Origin: Leptospira johnsonii
GTDB lineage: Bacteria > Spirochaetota > Leptospiria > Leptospirales > Leptospiraceae
DNA length: 64,000 bases
Assembly (NCBI RefSeq): GCF_003112675.1
Contig: NZ_BFAY01000005.1
Coordinates: forward strand, 372,001-436,000
Direction: 5' to 3'
Position numbers and translations under genes: made by a program. The notes beneath the pieces are model-generated. The model saw only the letters and a list, made by a program, of their open reading frames with translations. It was not told the origin of the DNA and did not search any database. How positions within the stretch are numbered: position 1 is the stretch's first letter; each line of letters opens with the position of its first letter. This document shows positions 51,131 to 61,304 of the stretch, piece by piece.

Positions 51131-51621
51131 AGTCTTCTTTCTCTTCTTGTATAGAGAAAATTATTCCTTTTACGGAAGTGAAGAATGTTTCGGAGAAGAT
51201 TCGCTCTCACCAAAAGATCGTTTTTACAAACGGTGTATTCGATCTAGTTCATAAAGGCCATCTGACTTATCTTTCTCAGGCAAGGGATCTGGGAGACGTT
51301 CTTTGGGTAGGAATCAATTCTGATTCTTCTGTCAAAAGACTAAAAGGTCCGGAACGACCAGTAAATCCGGAAGAAGATCGGGCACTTCTTCTCTCCTGTC
51401 TTTCTTTCGTGGATTATATTAGCGTATTTTCCGAGGACACTCCTTTGGAACTGATTTCGCAGGTAGCACCTCATATTCACGTAAAAGGGGGAGATTATGA
51501 TCTGGAAGCACTTCCAGAGACTCCTCTGGTTCGCAAATTAGGCGGAGAAGTGAAAATTCTACCCTTTGTTCCTGGATTTTCCAGCACGGATCTGATCCGC
51601 CGCATTCGTCAAAAACCCTAG
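51127..51621 (+). CDS. rfaE2: D-glycero-beta-D-manno-heptose-1-phosphate adenylyltransferase (RfaE domain II)
   Basis: 164 residues, GTG start overlapping the rfaE1 stop. Cytidylyltransferase-like motifs: FTNGVFDLVHKGHLTYLSQA (HxGH as HKGH), VGINSDSSVKRLKG and PGFSSTDLIRRIR (the STT-like ending). It makes ADP-heptose from the kinase product. The 81-base gap to pyrG has no clear terminator. Confidence 0.94.
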   Translation: MKSSFSSCIEKIIPFTEVKNVSEKIRSHQKIVFTNGVFDLVHKGHLTYLSQARDLGDVLWVGINSDSSVKRLKGPERPVNPEEDRALLLSCLSFVDYISVFSEDTPLELISQVAPHIHVKGGDYDLEALPETPLVRKLGGEVKILPFVPGFSSTDLIRRIRQKP

Positions 51622-51702
51622 ATTTACTTCTCGATTCTGCGAAATTCCGAGTTGGATTTTCCGAGACTGAAGAAAACTCTGTTCAGCAGGTAGGAGATCG
51701 GT

Positions 51703-53319
51703 TTGTCCAAAACTAAATTTATTTTCGTGACCGGAGGTGTTTGTTCCTCCCTTGGAAAGGGTGTATCCGCAGCAGCCCTTGGATGCCTTCTGGAAAGTAG
51801 GGGTTATTCCGTTTCCCTGCAAAAAATGGATCCTTATATCAATATAGATCCTGGAACCATGAGTCCGTACCAGCACGGAGAAGTGTATGTTACCGAAGAT
51901 GGTGCAGAAACAGATTTGGATCTTGGATATTACGAAAGATTCACCAAATCTAAGTTCACTCGTAAAAACTCAGTGTCCACTGGACAAATTTATAATACTG
52001 TAATCCAAAGAGAAAGAAAAGGGGATTATCTGGGAAGAACTGTCCAAGTTGTCCCTCATATCACCAACGAGATCCGAAACAGGATCTATACTCTTGCAAG
52101 AGAAAATGCTACCGACTTCGTGATCGTAGAGATTGGCGGAACAGTGGGAGACATCGAGTCCATCCCATTCTTAGAAGCAATCCGTCAGATGAGATACGAG
52201 CATGGGCCTTCTCAAGTTCTATTTATCCATGTTACTTTAGTTCCTACCATTACAGTAGCAGGGGAAGCAAAGACTAAACCTACACAACACTCTGTAAAAG
52301 AACTTTTGGCGCTTGGGATCCAACCGGATATTTTGATCTGTCGTGTAAACCAACCTATGCCTAAGGAAATGAAAGGAAAAATTTCCTCCTTCTGTAACGT
52401 AAAAGAAGAGAATGTGATCTCCGCTTCCGATATTAGCACTTCCATATACGAAATCCCTAAAATGTATAAGGAAGAAAAACTGGACCAAGTAGTTCTAAAA
52501 ACATTAGGACTGGAACTTGGAAAATCCAATTTTACGGAATGGGAGAAGATCATAAAAAGTCTTCAATCCGCAAAACAAACCGTCCAAATCGCAGTTGTTG
52601 GAAAATACATCTCCCTTCATGATGCGTATCGTTCCGTTTACGAAAGTTTATCTCATGGCGGAATTGCAAACGAAGCAAATGTAGAATTTATCAAAGTAGA
52701 TCCTGAAAAACTGGATAAAACAAATGTGAAGGATGTTTTAAAATCCGCACATGGTGTTTTAGTTCCAGGTGGATTCGGAGATAGAGGGATAGAGGGTAAG
52801 ATTGCCGCAATCCAACATGCAAGAACCAAAGGAATTCCATTCTTCGGGATCTGTCTTGGAATGCAATGTGCAGTGATCGAATACGCAAGGAATGTGCTCG
52901 GTTTAAAAGATGCAAACTCCACGGAGTTCAGACCAGATTCTCCGGATCCTGTGATCTCTCTTATTGAAGAACAGATGGACATCGATCAGATGGGTGGAAC
53001 TATGCGTTTAGGATCTTATCCATGTAAGATCAAGAAAAACACTCTTGCATTCAATGAATACAAACAAGAGCTGATCTATGAGAGACATAGACATAGATTC
53101 GAGTTTACCAACAAATACAAACAAAGGTTCGAAGAGAAAGGAATGATCCTTTCCGGTATTTCTCCGGATGAAAACCTGATTGAAATCGTAGAAATTCCGG
53201 ATCATCCTTGGTTCATAGGAGTTCAGTTCCACCCTGAATTCACCGGAAAACCTACGAAACCGCATCCATTATTCGCCGGATTCATCCGTGCTGCGGTCAA
53301 ATTTTCAAGGAAGGCATAA
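51703..53319 (+). CDS. pyrG: CTP synthase
   Basis: 538 residues, TTG start behind TAGGAG. The synthetase half has [20 protein letters not shown] and [20 protein letters not shown]. The glutaminase half has the nucleophile in [16 protein letters not shown] and the HPEF motif near the C-terminus. It converts UTP to CTP with glutamine. The kdsA ATG overlaps its stop (TAATG), as in the pyrG-kdsA arrangement of many Gram-negative bacteria; CTP is the donor for CMP-Kdo. Confidence 0.98.
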   Translation: MSKTKFIFVTGGVCSSLGKGVSAAALGCLLESRGYSVSLQKMDPYINIDPGTMSPYQHGEVYVTEDGAETDLDLGYYERFTKSKFTRKNSVSTGQIYNTVIQRERKGDYLGRTVQVVPHITNEIRNRIYTLARENATDFVIVEIGGTVGDIESIPFLEAIRQMRYEHGPSQVLFIHVTLVPTITVAGEAKTKPTQHSVKELLALGIQPDILICRVNQPMPKEMKGKISSFCNVKEENVISASDISTSIYEIPKMYKEEKLDQVVLKTLGLELGKSNFTEWEKIIKSLQSAKQTVQIAVVGKYISLHDAYRSVYESLSHGGIANEANVEFIKVDPEKLDKTNVKDVLKSAHGVLVPGGFGDRGIEGKIAAIQHARTKGIPFFGICLGMQCAVIEYARNVLGLKDANSTEFRPDSPDPVISLIEEQMDIDQMGGTMRLGSYPCKIKKNTLAFNEYKQELIYERHRHRFEFTNKYKQRFEEKGMILSGISPDENLIEIVEIPDHPWFIGVQFHPEFTGKPTKPHPLFAGFIRAAVKFSRKA

Positions 53320-54170
53320 TGAGCGATAAAACTGCCCAAGAAAGGGACTTTTTAAGCGGTAAAAAGATCGGAGGAAAAAATCCATTCTTCCTGATCGCCG
53401 GTCCTTGCGTGATGGAAAACAGGGATTTACTTGAAAAAGTCTGTGCAGAGATGTTAGAGATAACCACAGAACTCGGGATCCCTTACGTTTTCAAAAGTAG
53501 TTTCGACAAGGCAAATCGTTCTTCAGTTTCTTCTTATAGAGGTCCTGGACTTACGGAAGGGATCAAACATTTGGAACATATTAAGAAAAAATTTAATGTT
53601 CCAGTGCTAACAGATATCCATGAAACTACTCAAGTAGGTCCACTCAAAGATGTGATCGATATGTACCAGATCCCAGCATTCTTAAGTAGACAAACGGATC
53701 TTATTGCAGAATCCGCTAAGACCGGAAAATGGGTGAATGTCAAAAAAGGACAGTTCCTAGCACCTTCCGATTGTAGACATATCAAAACCAAAATACAAGA
53801 ATCCGGCTCCGAAAAGTATATGGTAACCGAAAGAGGAACCACATTCGGCTATGGAAACCTTGTATTCGACGGAAGAACGGTCCCAATATTACATAGTTAT
53901 GATATTCCAGTGGTATTCGACGCGACTCACTCAGCACAATTGCCTGGAGCAGCGGGAAATATCACCGGAGGACAGAGAGAGTATATTCCGAGTATGACCA
54001 GAAGTGCAGTAGCACTCGGGATAGAAGGTATCTTTATGGAAGTGCATCCTGATCCTGCAAAGGCACTTTCGGATGCCACCACTCAATACCCTCTTTCCGA
54101 AATTAAATCCTTATTAAAGGAATTGGTCGGTTTGGACCGTTACGTAAAACAGGAAATCCTAAACCGCTAA
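53319..54170 (+). CDS. kdsA: 3-deoxy-D-manno-octulosonate-8-phosphate synthase
   Basis: 283 residues. Motifs include FFLIAGPCVMENRDL, FKSSFDKANRSS, GQFLAPSD and the ending MEVHPDPAKALSDATTQYPL, all typical of KDO8P synthase. It joins arabinose-5-phosphate and PEP for Kdo, the link sugar of LPS. With rfaE1/rfaE2 and the lpt genes it makes this stretch an LPS production and export cluster. Confidence 0.97.
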   Translation: MSDKTAQERDFLSGKKIGGKNPFFLIAGPCVMENRDLLEKVCAEMLEITTELGIPYVFKSSFDKANRSSVSSYRGPGLTEGIKHLEHIKKKFNVPVLTDIHETTQVGPLKDVIDMYQIPAFLSRQTDLIAESAKTGKWVNVKKGQFLAPSDCRHIKTKIQESGSEKYMVTERGTTFGYGNLVFDGRTVPILHSYDIPVVFDATHSAQLPGAAGNITGGQREYIPSMTRSAVALGIEGIFMEVHPDPAKALSDATTQYPLSEIKSLLKELVGLDRYVKQEILNR

Positions 54171-54182
54171 CCGTTAAGAGCC

Positions 54183-54809
54183 TTGTATTCCCGCATACTT
54201 ACCCTACTCAAAATAGACCCGGAAACCGCTAGGAAATACGGTCCGGGCCTAGGAGTAGGTCTCGGAATTTTATTCTTAGTTCTTTTCTTCTATTCCGGAG
54301 GAAAATCGGACGCTAAGTATACTCGTGTAGAAGAAGAAAAAGAAAAAGGTTCTACCGTTTCCTTTAGAAATTTTGCAAAAGATCAGTATGACGGGAACGG
54401 AACCATATTATGGAAATTGAAAGCTGAAGAAGCTTATCTTTACGCGGACGAAAAAAGATATGTTCTGTACGGGATCAATTTCGACCAATACGAGAATGGA
54501 AAATTTAAATCCAGACTAACCGGTGATAAGGGAGAGATCAATCAGGTCAAAAAACTGATGAAACTCACTGGGAATATTCTTCTTAAAACGGAAGAACATA
54601 GAACTCTTAGAGCTAAATCATTGGATTATAACGACGAGACCAAAGAACTCAGCTCCAACGAGGAAGTTGTGATAGATGCAAACGGAACTCATATCCGAGG
54701 AGTTGGTCTAAGAGCGGACAAGGACCTTAACAAGTTTACAATTTTAAAACCGAGCGCGATTACCCAAGGTGGTTCGAATCCGCTTTCTTCTTCCCCTAAA
54801 GAAAAATGA
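54183..54809 (+). CDS. lptC: LPS export protein LptC-like
   Basis: 208 residues, TTG start. One N-terminal membrane segment (about 20-38, GPGLGVGLGILFLVLFFYSG) and a periplasmic beta-jellyroll region with VSFRNFAKDQYDGNGTILWKL and TGDKGEINQ, matching LptC. It hands LPS from LptBFG to LptA. The gene overlaps lptA by 4 bases. Assignment rests on context and fold features. Confidence 0.85.
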   Translation: MYSRILTLLKIDPETARKYGPGLGVGLGILFLVLFFYSGGKSDAKYTRVEEEKEKGSTVSFRNFAKDQYDGNGTILWKLKAEEAYLYADEKRYVLYGINFDQYENGKFKSRLTGDKGEINQVKKLMKLTGNILLKTEEHRTLRAKSLDYNDETKELSSNEEVVIDANGTHIRGVGLRADKDLNKFTILKPSAITQGGSNPLSSSPKEK

Positions 54810-56137
54810 AACGTATCATAGTCTCATTCTATCTATTATTTTTGTTTTATTCTCCGGCGGGATCTCATTCTAGACCTCCACTTTTATTCTCAGCAGAGAC
54901 ATTGGATCCAAAAAGTTTCCAAGGAATTGGAGAGGCGGATCCAAAACGTAAGGAAAGTTTTCCTACTTTCTGGGGTGCCAATGCTCTTACCCAAGAAGAC
55001 AGGGAAGTCCAAGGGTTAAAAGTTACTATATTCAGTTTAGAAGGTGGTGCCTGGATCCAACATAAAAAAGTAAAACTGGGTGCAAACAGAATAGAGGTCT
55101 TTGGTAAGGAAGCATATAAGGCTTTTCTAAAGAACGGAGTACATATAGAAGACCAGGAAAATGGTACTGTGATGAGAGCAGGAGTAGGAGAATATGATAA
55201 ATACTCCGAGATGGTCTATATCAAAGAAAGGCCTAGACTGAGTTTCCGAGATAAAACCGGCAAAACCACAGTTATTTCCGCAAAACAGATCGATCGAGAA
55301 TTAAGTACCAAGATCACAAAACTTCATGGTGGAGTGATTGTAAATCATCCGGAAGTTACGATTTTCTGCGCAGAAGCGGTTTTTAAAGAATCGGAACATC
55401 TGATCACTACCGATCCAAATCCGATCCTGATCTCCAAGAACAGATATTTGAGCGGAAAAAGGTTATCCTTCTACACAAATGAAAGCAGGATACTTTTAGA
55501 AGAAAATACAGTATTATTCCAATCATCCGAAGAGACCAAAAAAGATCCGGAAGGAAATGAGAAAAAACAAACCGTTCTCACCATCCTAAAAGGGGATAGA
55601 ATAGAAAGTCGTCCAAACGAAGAGAATGATCGAACCGTTCTGATTAGCGGAAATGCAACCGTTCTGCGCAAAGACATGAAGATCACTTCAGATACCATAG
55701 AGTCTGTAGGAAAAGATTCACGTATTATCAAGGCCAGAAAGAATATTAAAGTACATGATAGAGAAAATAACCTTCTTCTTTCGGGTAACGTATTCGATTA
55801 TTTTAGGAACGAGAGCTACCTTCACCTGACGGACGAGGGTAAAATGGAATTTTTAGATAAAAATTCAGATCAAGTAACAAGCACGATCACTGCACAAGAA
55901 TTCGAACGTTTCTTGGATCAGAAAGAAACAGTGATCCGAGGAAATATCTGGATCAAATCCAAGTCCACAGAGGCGCAGGGTGAATACGCCACTTATTTTG
56001 AAAACGACGAATCAGTACTTTTAGAAGGAAATCCTAGGATTAATCGAAGTGGTAAGATCCTTAGAGCGGGAAAAATCGTCTTTTATCCAAGAGAAGGAAG
56101 ATCAATTCTGACAGAAGGAGTCCATTTAGGAAATTAG
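54806..56137 (+). CDS. lptA: Extended OstA/LptA-like LPS transport protein
   Basis: 443 residues, well over twice the usual LptA length (about 180). A signal-like N-terminus (IVSFYLLFLFYSPAGSHS) precedes repeated OstA-type segments: VQGLKVTIFSLEGGAWIQHKK near the start, ITKLHGGVIVNHPEV in the middle and VLISGNATVLRKDMKI and VIRGNIWIKSKSTEAQGEY later. It probably forms a longer beta-jellyroll bridge across the periplasm or combines LptA with another OstA domain. It is flanked by lptC and lptB. Confidence 0.8.
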   Translation: MKRIIVSFYLLFLFYSPAGSHSRPPLLFSAETLDPKSFQGIGEADPKRKESFPTFWGANALTQEDREVQGLKVTIFSLEGGAWIQHKKVKLGANRIEVFGKEAYKAFLKNGVHIEDQENGTVMRAGVGEYDKYSEMVYIKERPRLSFRDKTGKTTVISAKQIDRELSTKITKLHGGVIVNHPEVTIFCAEAVFKESEHLITTDPNPILISKNRYLSGKRLSFYTNESRILLEENTVLFQSSEETKKDPEGNEKKQTVLTILKGDRIESRPNEENDRTVLISGNATVLRKDMKITSDTIESVGKDSRIIKARKNIKVHDRENNLLLSGNVFDYFRNESYLHLTDEGKMEFLDKNSDQVTSTITAQEFERFLDQKETVIRGNIWIKSKSTEAQGEYATYFENDESVLLEGNPRINRSGKILRAGKIVFYPREGRSILTEGVHLGN

Positions 56138-56145
56138 ACGAAAGA

Positions 56146-56871
56146 ATGGGACAAAGGATCCGCTGCCAAAACTTAATCAAAATTTACAATAAGCGCAAGG
56201 TTGTAGACGGAGTCAGTTTCGATGTTCGCAAAGGAGAAGTAGTAGGTCTACTAGGTCCGAACGGTGCCGGAAAAACTACATCCTTCTATATGTCCGTCGG
56301 TTTCGTAAAACCGGATTCAGGTCATGTATTCATAGACGATCAAGACGTGACAGAAGCTCCTATGCATACTAGAGCAAAACTAGGAGTAGGTTATCTTGCG
56401 CAAGAGGCTTCTATCTTCCGCAAATTAACGGTCGCAGAAAACTTAGAAGCTATCCTAGAAACTCTGAACATTCCTAGATCGGAAATCATTCGCAGAAGAG
56501 ACGAACTTCTGTTAGAATTGCAGATTATGAGAGTCGCCAACCAAAAAGGTTTTACTCTTTCAGGCGGGGAAAGAAGAAGATGCGAAATCGCAAGAGCCTT
56601 AGTCACAAATCCGGATTTTATCCTTCTTGACGAGCCGTTCGCAGGGGTTGACCCTATAGCAGTAAAAGATATTCAAACCGTTATAAATAGTTTAAAGAAG
56701 AAGGGACTGGGAATCTTAATCACCGACCATAATGTTCGAGAAACATTAAAGATCACGGATAGAGCATATATCATGCATAGTGGTCGGATCTTGATCGCGG
56801 GAACTCCTAAAGAACTCGTGAACGATAAAGAAGCAAAGAGAATGTATCTAGGAGAGGACTTCAAGCTGTGA
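56146..56871 (+). CDS. lptB: LPS export ABC transporter ATPase
   Basis: 241 residues. Walker A is GPNGAGKTTSFYM, signature LSGGERRRCEIARAL, Walker B FILLDEPFAGVDP and the switch His in LITDHNVRETL, all as in LptB. It powers LPS extraction from the inner membrane with LptF/LptG, which are not in the window. The GTG of rpoN overlaps its stop, the same neighbour as in proteobacteria. Confidence 0.96.
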   Translation: MGQRIRCQNLIKIYNKRKVVDGVSFDVRKGEVVGLLGPNGAGKTTSFYMSVGFVKPDSGHVFIDDQDVTEAPMHTRAKLGVGYLAQEASIFRKLTVAENLEAILETLNIPRSEIIRRRDELLLELQIMRVANQKGFTLSGGERRRCEIARALVTNPDFILLDEPFAGVDPIAVKDIQTVINSLKKKGLGILITDHNVRETLKITDRAYIMHSGRILIAGTPKELVNDKEAKRMYLGEDFKL

Positions 56872-58304
56872 ATCTGAACCATCAGTTAGTACAGAAGCAG
56901 ACACAGAAGCTTGTCATGACGCAGGACTTGCGTCAATCGATTGAGCTTTTGCCTTTGTCTACTCTGGAACTCGCAGATAGGATCAGCGCAGAACTGGTGG
57001 AAAATCCAATGTTAGAAGAGGAGCCAGGCTCCGAACGAAGCAAAAGCCCTGAACTTTATTCTGTAGATGATCTAAAAAGAAAAGAGAAGAACGATTTTCT
57101 AAAAAATTCAGATCCGGGTTGGCAGGACTCTTTTAGTTTAGACAAACCTCAATACAGAGGCACAGACGCTTCTGACAGAAACCAAAAATACATCGAATCA
57201 TCGCCTAACGCACAATCCCTTTCCGAACATTTACTATGGCAACTTAGGATCTCCTCCTTAAAAGGGAAAGAAATGGAGATCGCAGAAATTTTGATCTCAA
57301 TGCTGGACGATAGAGGATTTATTTCGCAGACGCAAGGAGAACTTGCCACGGAGTTAGGGGTTTCTACCAAAATAATCAAAAAGGTATTGGAACAGATCCA
57401 TCAATTGGATCCTCTCGGAATTGGTGCAGGAAGCATCCAAGAAACATTATATGTCCAAGCAAAGATCCTAAAGCCGGAAGATAAAAACCTACACGATCTC
57501 ATCTTAAATTATCTAAGAGACCTGGAAAAACTGGATTATAAGGGAATTTCCAAGAAGATGGGACTCCCTGTAGAAGCGATCGAAGCAATGGCTGCCGAGA
57601 TCAAAAAGCTGGAGCCATTCCCTGCAACATTATACACTCCCCAAAAACCGGATTATATAGTTCCGGATGTGATCATCAGAGAAATAGAAGGTGAGTTTAG
57701 CATATTACTGAATGATGAATGGCTTCCTAAATTAAAAATTAATAAAGAATATAAGGGTATGCTTAAGAAAGGAGCCGGTGCTAAGGATTCAGATAAGGAA
57801 TATATTTCCACCAAACTAAATTCGGCAGAATGGCTGATCCGCTCCGTAAACCAAAGAAGACAAACCTTATATAGAGTTGTCTCCGCAATTATAGAACTCC
57901 AAACTGAATTTTTCCGCAAAGGTGTTAGATTTTTAAAACCTCTCACTTTAAAAGATATCGCCGAAAGATTAGATCTCCACGAATCCACAGTTTCTCGAAT
58001 CACTTCCAATAAGTATGTACAAACTTCTTGGGGAATTTTAGAATTAAAATGGTTCTTCTCTTCAGGTTTAAAATCTAAAAGTTCCGAAGGCGGAATGGAA
58101 TCCTCTAAAACCATTCATGATATTATACGTATCCTAGTAAAAGAAGAAGATCCCGAAAATCCGCTCTCCGATCAGGACATAGTGGAAAAAATAGAAAGTA
58201 AAGGGATAGAGATTGCTAGAAGAACTGTGGCAAAATACCGTAAAATCTTAAAAATTTTACCATCCAACCAAAGAAAAAAAGTGAAGTCTCTAGAAGCAAG
58301 GTAG
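56868..58304 (+). CDS. rpoN: RNA polymerase sigma54 factor
   Basis: 478 residues, GTG start overlapping lptB. The N-terminal activator-interaction region is Gln/Leu-rich (LVQKQTQKLVMTQDLRQSIE). A core-binding domain, the helix-turn-helix (LTLKDIAERLDLHESTVSRI) and the C-terminal RpoN box (IEIARRTVAKYRKI) follow. It needs an AAA+ activator, and an NtrC-type gene lies 3 kb downstream in the same run. Confidence 0.97.
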   Translation: MNLNHQLVQKQTQKLVMTQDLRQSIELLPLSTLELADRISAELVENPMLEEEPGSERSKSPELYSVDDLKRKEKNDFLKNSDPGWQDSFSLDKPQYRGTDASDRNQKYIESSPNAQSLSEHLLWQLRISSLKGKEMEIAEILISMLDDRGFISQTQGELATELGVSTKIIKKVLEQIHQLDPLGIGAGSIQETLYVQAKILKPEDKNLHDLILNYLRDLEKLDYKGISKKMGLPVEAIEAMAAEIKKLEPFPATLYTPQKPDYIVPDVIIREIEGEFSILLNDEWLPKLKINKEYKGMLKKGAGAKDSDKEYISTKLNSAEWLIRSVNQRRQTLYRVVSAIIELQTEFFRKGVRFLKPLTLKDIAERLDLHESTVSRITSNKYVQTSWGILELKWFFSSGLKSKSSEGGMESSKTIHDIIRILVKEEDPENPLSDQDIVEKIESKGIEIARRTVAKYRKILKILPSNQRKKVKSLEAR

Positions 58305-58307
58305 CTC

Positions 58308-59270
58308 ATGTCCGTTCCCGGAATCAATGTTTCTAATATTCTGAAAGACCATCCGGAGTTAGGTTTAAAACTCATCGCAGGAGAAAATGGGCTCCAAAAC
58401 AGGATCCATAGTTCTGAAATCAATAGACCTGGTCTTTCACTCACAGGCTTTTACGAAAGTTTTGCTCATGATCGTATCCAAATTTTTGGAAAAGGAGAAT
58501 GGGCCTATATCACCTCTAAAGAAGGCGAAGATATGGAAAAACTTGCCGCAGATTTTTTCCATTTTCATTTGAACTGTATCATATTCACTCATGGAAATGT
58601 CCCTCCTCCTATCTTTGTAGAATACTGCGATCGTCTGAATATTCCTCTTTTGGGTTCTGATGTTTCTACTCATAAGTTCATCACACTCATTTCTCAGATT
58701 TTGGACCGAAGTCTTGCACCTAGAACCATGAGACACGGAGTCCTTATCGAAGTATTCGGAATTGGGATACTTCTCTCCGGTAAAAGTGGTGTAGGAAAAA
58801 GTGAAACTGCACTCGAACTTATAGAAAGAGGCCACCGCTTGGTCGCTGACGACATGGTGGAGATCAGAAGACTTTCCGAAAGTTATTTGATAGGAACTTG
58901 TTCGGATCTTCTCCGTCACCATATGGAGATCAGAGGATTAGGAATTCTGAATATAAAGGATATATTCGGGATCGGGTCCGTAAGAGATCATAAACTCATT
59001 GAACTCATCATTCATTTGGAAGAATGGACGGATGAAAAAGAATTCGACCGGACCGGCCTAGAAAACAGAACGGAAGAGGTTTTAGGAGTAAATATTCCTT
59101 TAATCAAACTTCCTGTTCGACCAGGTAGAAATATCCCGATCATCGTTGAGACCGCTGCAATGAACCAAAGATTGAAAAAATTGGGAAAGAATGCGGCGGC
59201 CGAATTCAGCCAAAAATTAAATATTTATCTACAGCAAGGAAAAGTTGAAAGAAATCCACCTCAAAATTAA
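58308..59270 (+). CDS. hprK: HPr kinase/phosphorylase
   Basis: 320 residues. The N-terminal domain is followed by the catalytic domain with Walker A LLSGKSGVGKSETALELIER, then RLVADDMVEIRR and the family signature MEIRGLGILNIKDIFG. It phosphorylates HPr on a serine using ATP or pyrophosphate and reverses it with phosphate. The start follows rpoN by 3 bases, and the end overlaps the HPr gene by 26 bases. Confidence 0.97.
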   Translation: MSVPGINVSNILKDHPELGLKLIAGENGLQNRIHSSEINRPGLSLTGFYESFAHDRIQIFGKGEWAYITSKEGEDMEKLAADFFHFHLNCIIFTHGNVPPPIFVEYCDRLNIPLLGSDVSTHKFITLISQILDRSLAPRTMRHGVLIEVFGIGILLSGKSGVGKSETALELIERGHRLVADDMVEIRRLSESYLIGTCSDLLRHHMEIRGLGILNIKDIFGIGSVRDHKLIELIIHLEEWTDEKEFDRTGLENRTEEVLGVNIPLIKLPVRPGRNIPIIVETAAMNQRLKKLGKNAAAEFSQKLNIYLQQGKVERNPPQN

Positions 59271-59511
59271 CGAAAACGGCGCAGGGATGCATGCTCGTCC
59301 CGCCTCTGTCTTTGTGAATTGCGCGGCAAAATACCCCTGCGAAGTTCTGGTCTCCAAAGACGGAGTGGAAGTGAACGGAAAAAGTATCATGGGACTAATG
59401 ATGTTGGCCCTGGCCCCCGGTCAGGAATTTTGCATCAAGACCGAAGGAACGGGGGAAGAGGAAGCTGCCGCCGCTTTGGCCAAATTAGTGGAAGGCGATT
59501 TTGCGATATGA
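59245..59511 (+). CDS. ptsH: Phosphocarrier protein HPr
   Basis: 88 residues, TTG start inside the hprK 3' end. The His site is H16 in GAGMHARPASVFVNC and the Ser site is S47 in VNGKSIMGLMMLALAPG. Both regulatory residues are therefore kept. No enzyme I or sugar permease is adjacent, so a regulatory role with HprK is more likely than sugar transport. It overlaps the next gene by 4 bases (ATGA). Confidence 0.96.
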   Translation: MKEIHLKINENGAGMHARPASVFVNCAAKYPCEVLVSKDGVEVNGKSIMGLMMLALAPGQEFCIKTEGTGEEEAAAALAKLVEGDFAI

Positions 59512-61304
59512 AATGGTTTCCATTCCGGATAGAGGAGGAGAATCGATACTACCTTCGAGATCTTCTGATTTTATCCGGAGTGATCTCTATTGCAGTACTT
59601 GCAGCTGAACTAATCCATTTTAGAAATTCAGAAAATATAGATATAGTAGATCGGATACTGATCTATGTATATTATACCGTTCCATTAGTCGTACTATTCC
59701 TGATACTTTCTTATTTTTACAGGAATCGCAGAAATTTAGAAACCGGAAGGCTCAAAAGTTCTATTCGTTATAGACTTTCTCTTTCCTTTCTATTCATCGC
59801 AATGCTTCCTTCTTTTCCAGTATTCTTACTTACTTCCAATGTGATAGGAAGGGTATTCGAAGGATTTTATGGTTTAGATATCGCCCAGGCATTGGAAGCA
59901 GGAGATCATTTTGTCCGAAAGGAATTAGATCTCGAAAAAAACAATCTATTAGAAAAGGCCAAACTATTCAGGAATTTGGTCCAAAGACAAAATCCAAATC
60001 CGAATCTGCTTACCAATCGAGCAAACGAATTGGATCTAATTTCCAATCCGAATTATTATGTGGGCTGGTATGATAATAATATACCCACACTTGAAAACAG
60101 ATCCTTAAAATTGACAATTTCTCCGGAAGAATTTACAAGTTTCGGAACGGAAGGTATTTCCGAAAAATTAGTATTAAGCCAGAATTTAGGATTTTATCTA
60201 CTTAAAATAGATTCTTTAAATCCGACAAAATTTTTGATATTAGGAAAACGTGTTTTTCAAGGAGAAGAATCCAAGGCATATTCTTTTATCAATACCAGAA
60301 AAAACTATATCACTGCGGATCTAGCAAAGGAAAAACTTCCTTACGAGGTCAGACTCACCATTACATTGCTGACTGTATTCGCATTTCTACTTTCGATCTT
60401 CTTTTCTCTTGTATTCGCTCGGAAAATTTCTAGACCGATCATAGATCTTGCAAACGCCACTCAAAAAGTTTCCTTGGGAGACACAGATATTAATCTCCCT
60501 CTTACGGAAGGAGGAGAGATCGGCGCTTTAGTAGAATCCTTCAACCAAATGGTGAAGGACTTAAAATCCAAAAATGAAGAGTTGATGCATTCTCAAAGGA
60601 TCGCCGCATGGAAAGAAGTGGCCCAGAGAATGGCACACGAGATCAAAAACCCACTGACTCCAATCCAACTTTCTGCAGAAAGAATACGTAGAAAATTGAC
60701 TTCTGAAGTTCCGGAAGAATTCCAAGAGATCGTAACAAAGGGAAGTGAAACTATAGTCGGCCAGGTAAAAATCTTGGAACATCTGGTAAACGAATTCTCC
60801 GAGTTTGCTAGAATGCCAGCGCCTAGACTCATCAACCAACATCTGGAACCCGTGGTCTTAGAAAGTGCAAAACTTTTCGAACATACTCCTGGAATTCAAA
60901 TAGAGCTCAACTTTGCTAAAAATTTGCCTGAAATCTTTTTGGACAAAAAACTGTTTTTAGGGATCATGAACAATCTTTTCAAAAATGCACTGGAAGCCAT
61001 CGAAAAGAGAAGGCAAAGAGGTGACTCTGGCTTCTTCCAAGGAAAAGTTCGTATTTCTACCGTATTAGAAAAAAGGATCATGAGACGTTCAGTGGTTTTA
61101 CTTGTGGAAGATAATGGCATCGGAGTTTCTCCCGAATACAGATCTAAGGTTTTTGAACCTTATTATTCCACAAAGGAAGAGCATGTCTCAGGGATAGGAC
61201 TTGCAATCGTCCAAAAAACAGTGATCGATCATAACGGTCATATTTCTGTGGACTCCTCCGAATTAGGTGGATGTAAATTCAGGATAGAACTTCCGGTAGC
61301 TTAA
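59508..61304 (+). CDS. NtrY-like sensor histidine kinase
   Basis: 598 residues from the ATG overlapping the HPr stop. The frame is open further upstream within HPr, but that part is rejected. Several membrane segments (about 19-40, 50-70, 85-110 and 285-310) enclose a periplasmic domain. A HAMP domain (ISRPIIDLANATQKVSLGDT), the dimerisation helix with AQRMAHEIKNPLTPIQLSAE and an ATPase with FKNALEAIEKRR, VEDNGIGVSPEY and GIGLAIVQKTVIDH follow. The partner regulator follows immediately. The signal sensed is unknown. Confidence 0.92.
   Translation: MKWFPFRIEEENRYYLRDLLILSGVISIAVLAAELIHFRNSENIDIVDRILIYVYYTVPLVVLFLILSYFYRNRRNLETGRLKSSIRYRLSLSFLFIAMLPSFPVFLLTSNVIGRVFEGFYGLDIAQALEAGDHFVRKELDLEKNNLLEKAKLFRNLVQRQNPNPNLLTNRANELDLISNPNYYVGWYDNNIPTLENRSLKLTISPEEFTSFGTEGISEKLVLSQNLGFYLLKIDSLNPTKFLILGKRVFQGEESKAYSFINTRKNYITADLAKEKLPYEVRLTITLLTVFAFLLSIFFSLVFARKISRPIIDLANATQKVSLGDTDINLPLTEGGEIGALVESFNQMVKDLKSKNEELMHSQRIAAWKEVAQRMAHEIKNPLTPIQLSAERIRRKLTSEVPEEFQEIVTKGSETIVGQVKILEHLVNEFSEFARMPAPRLINQHLEPVVLESAKLFEHTPGIQIELNFAKNLPEIFLDKKLFLGIMNNLFKNALEAIEKRRQRGDSGFFQGKVRISTVLEKRIMRRSVVLLVEDNGIGVSPEYRSKVFEPYYSTKEEHVSGIGLAIVQKTVIDHNGHISVDSSELGGCKFRIELPVA

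Noticed and set aside
59319..59507. N-terminal extension of the NtrY-like kinase frame
   Set aside because: It overlaps the whole HPr gene in another frame; the ATG at 59508 overlapping the HPr stop is the natural start.
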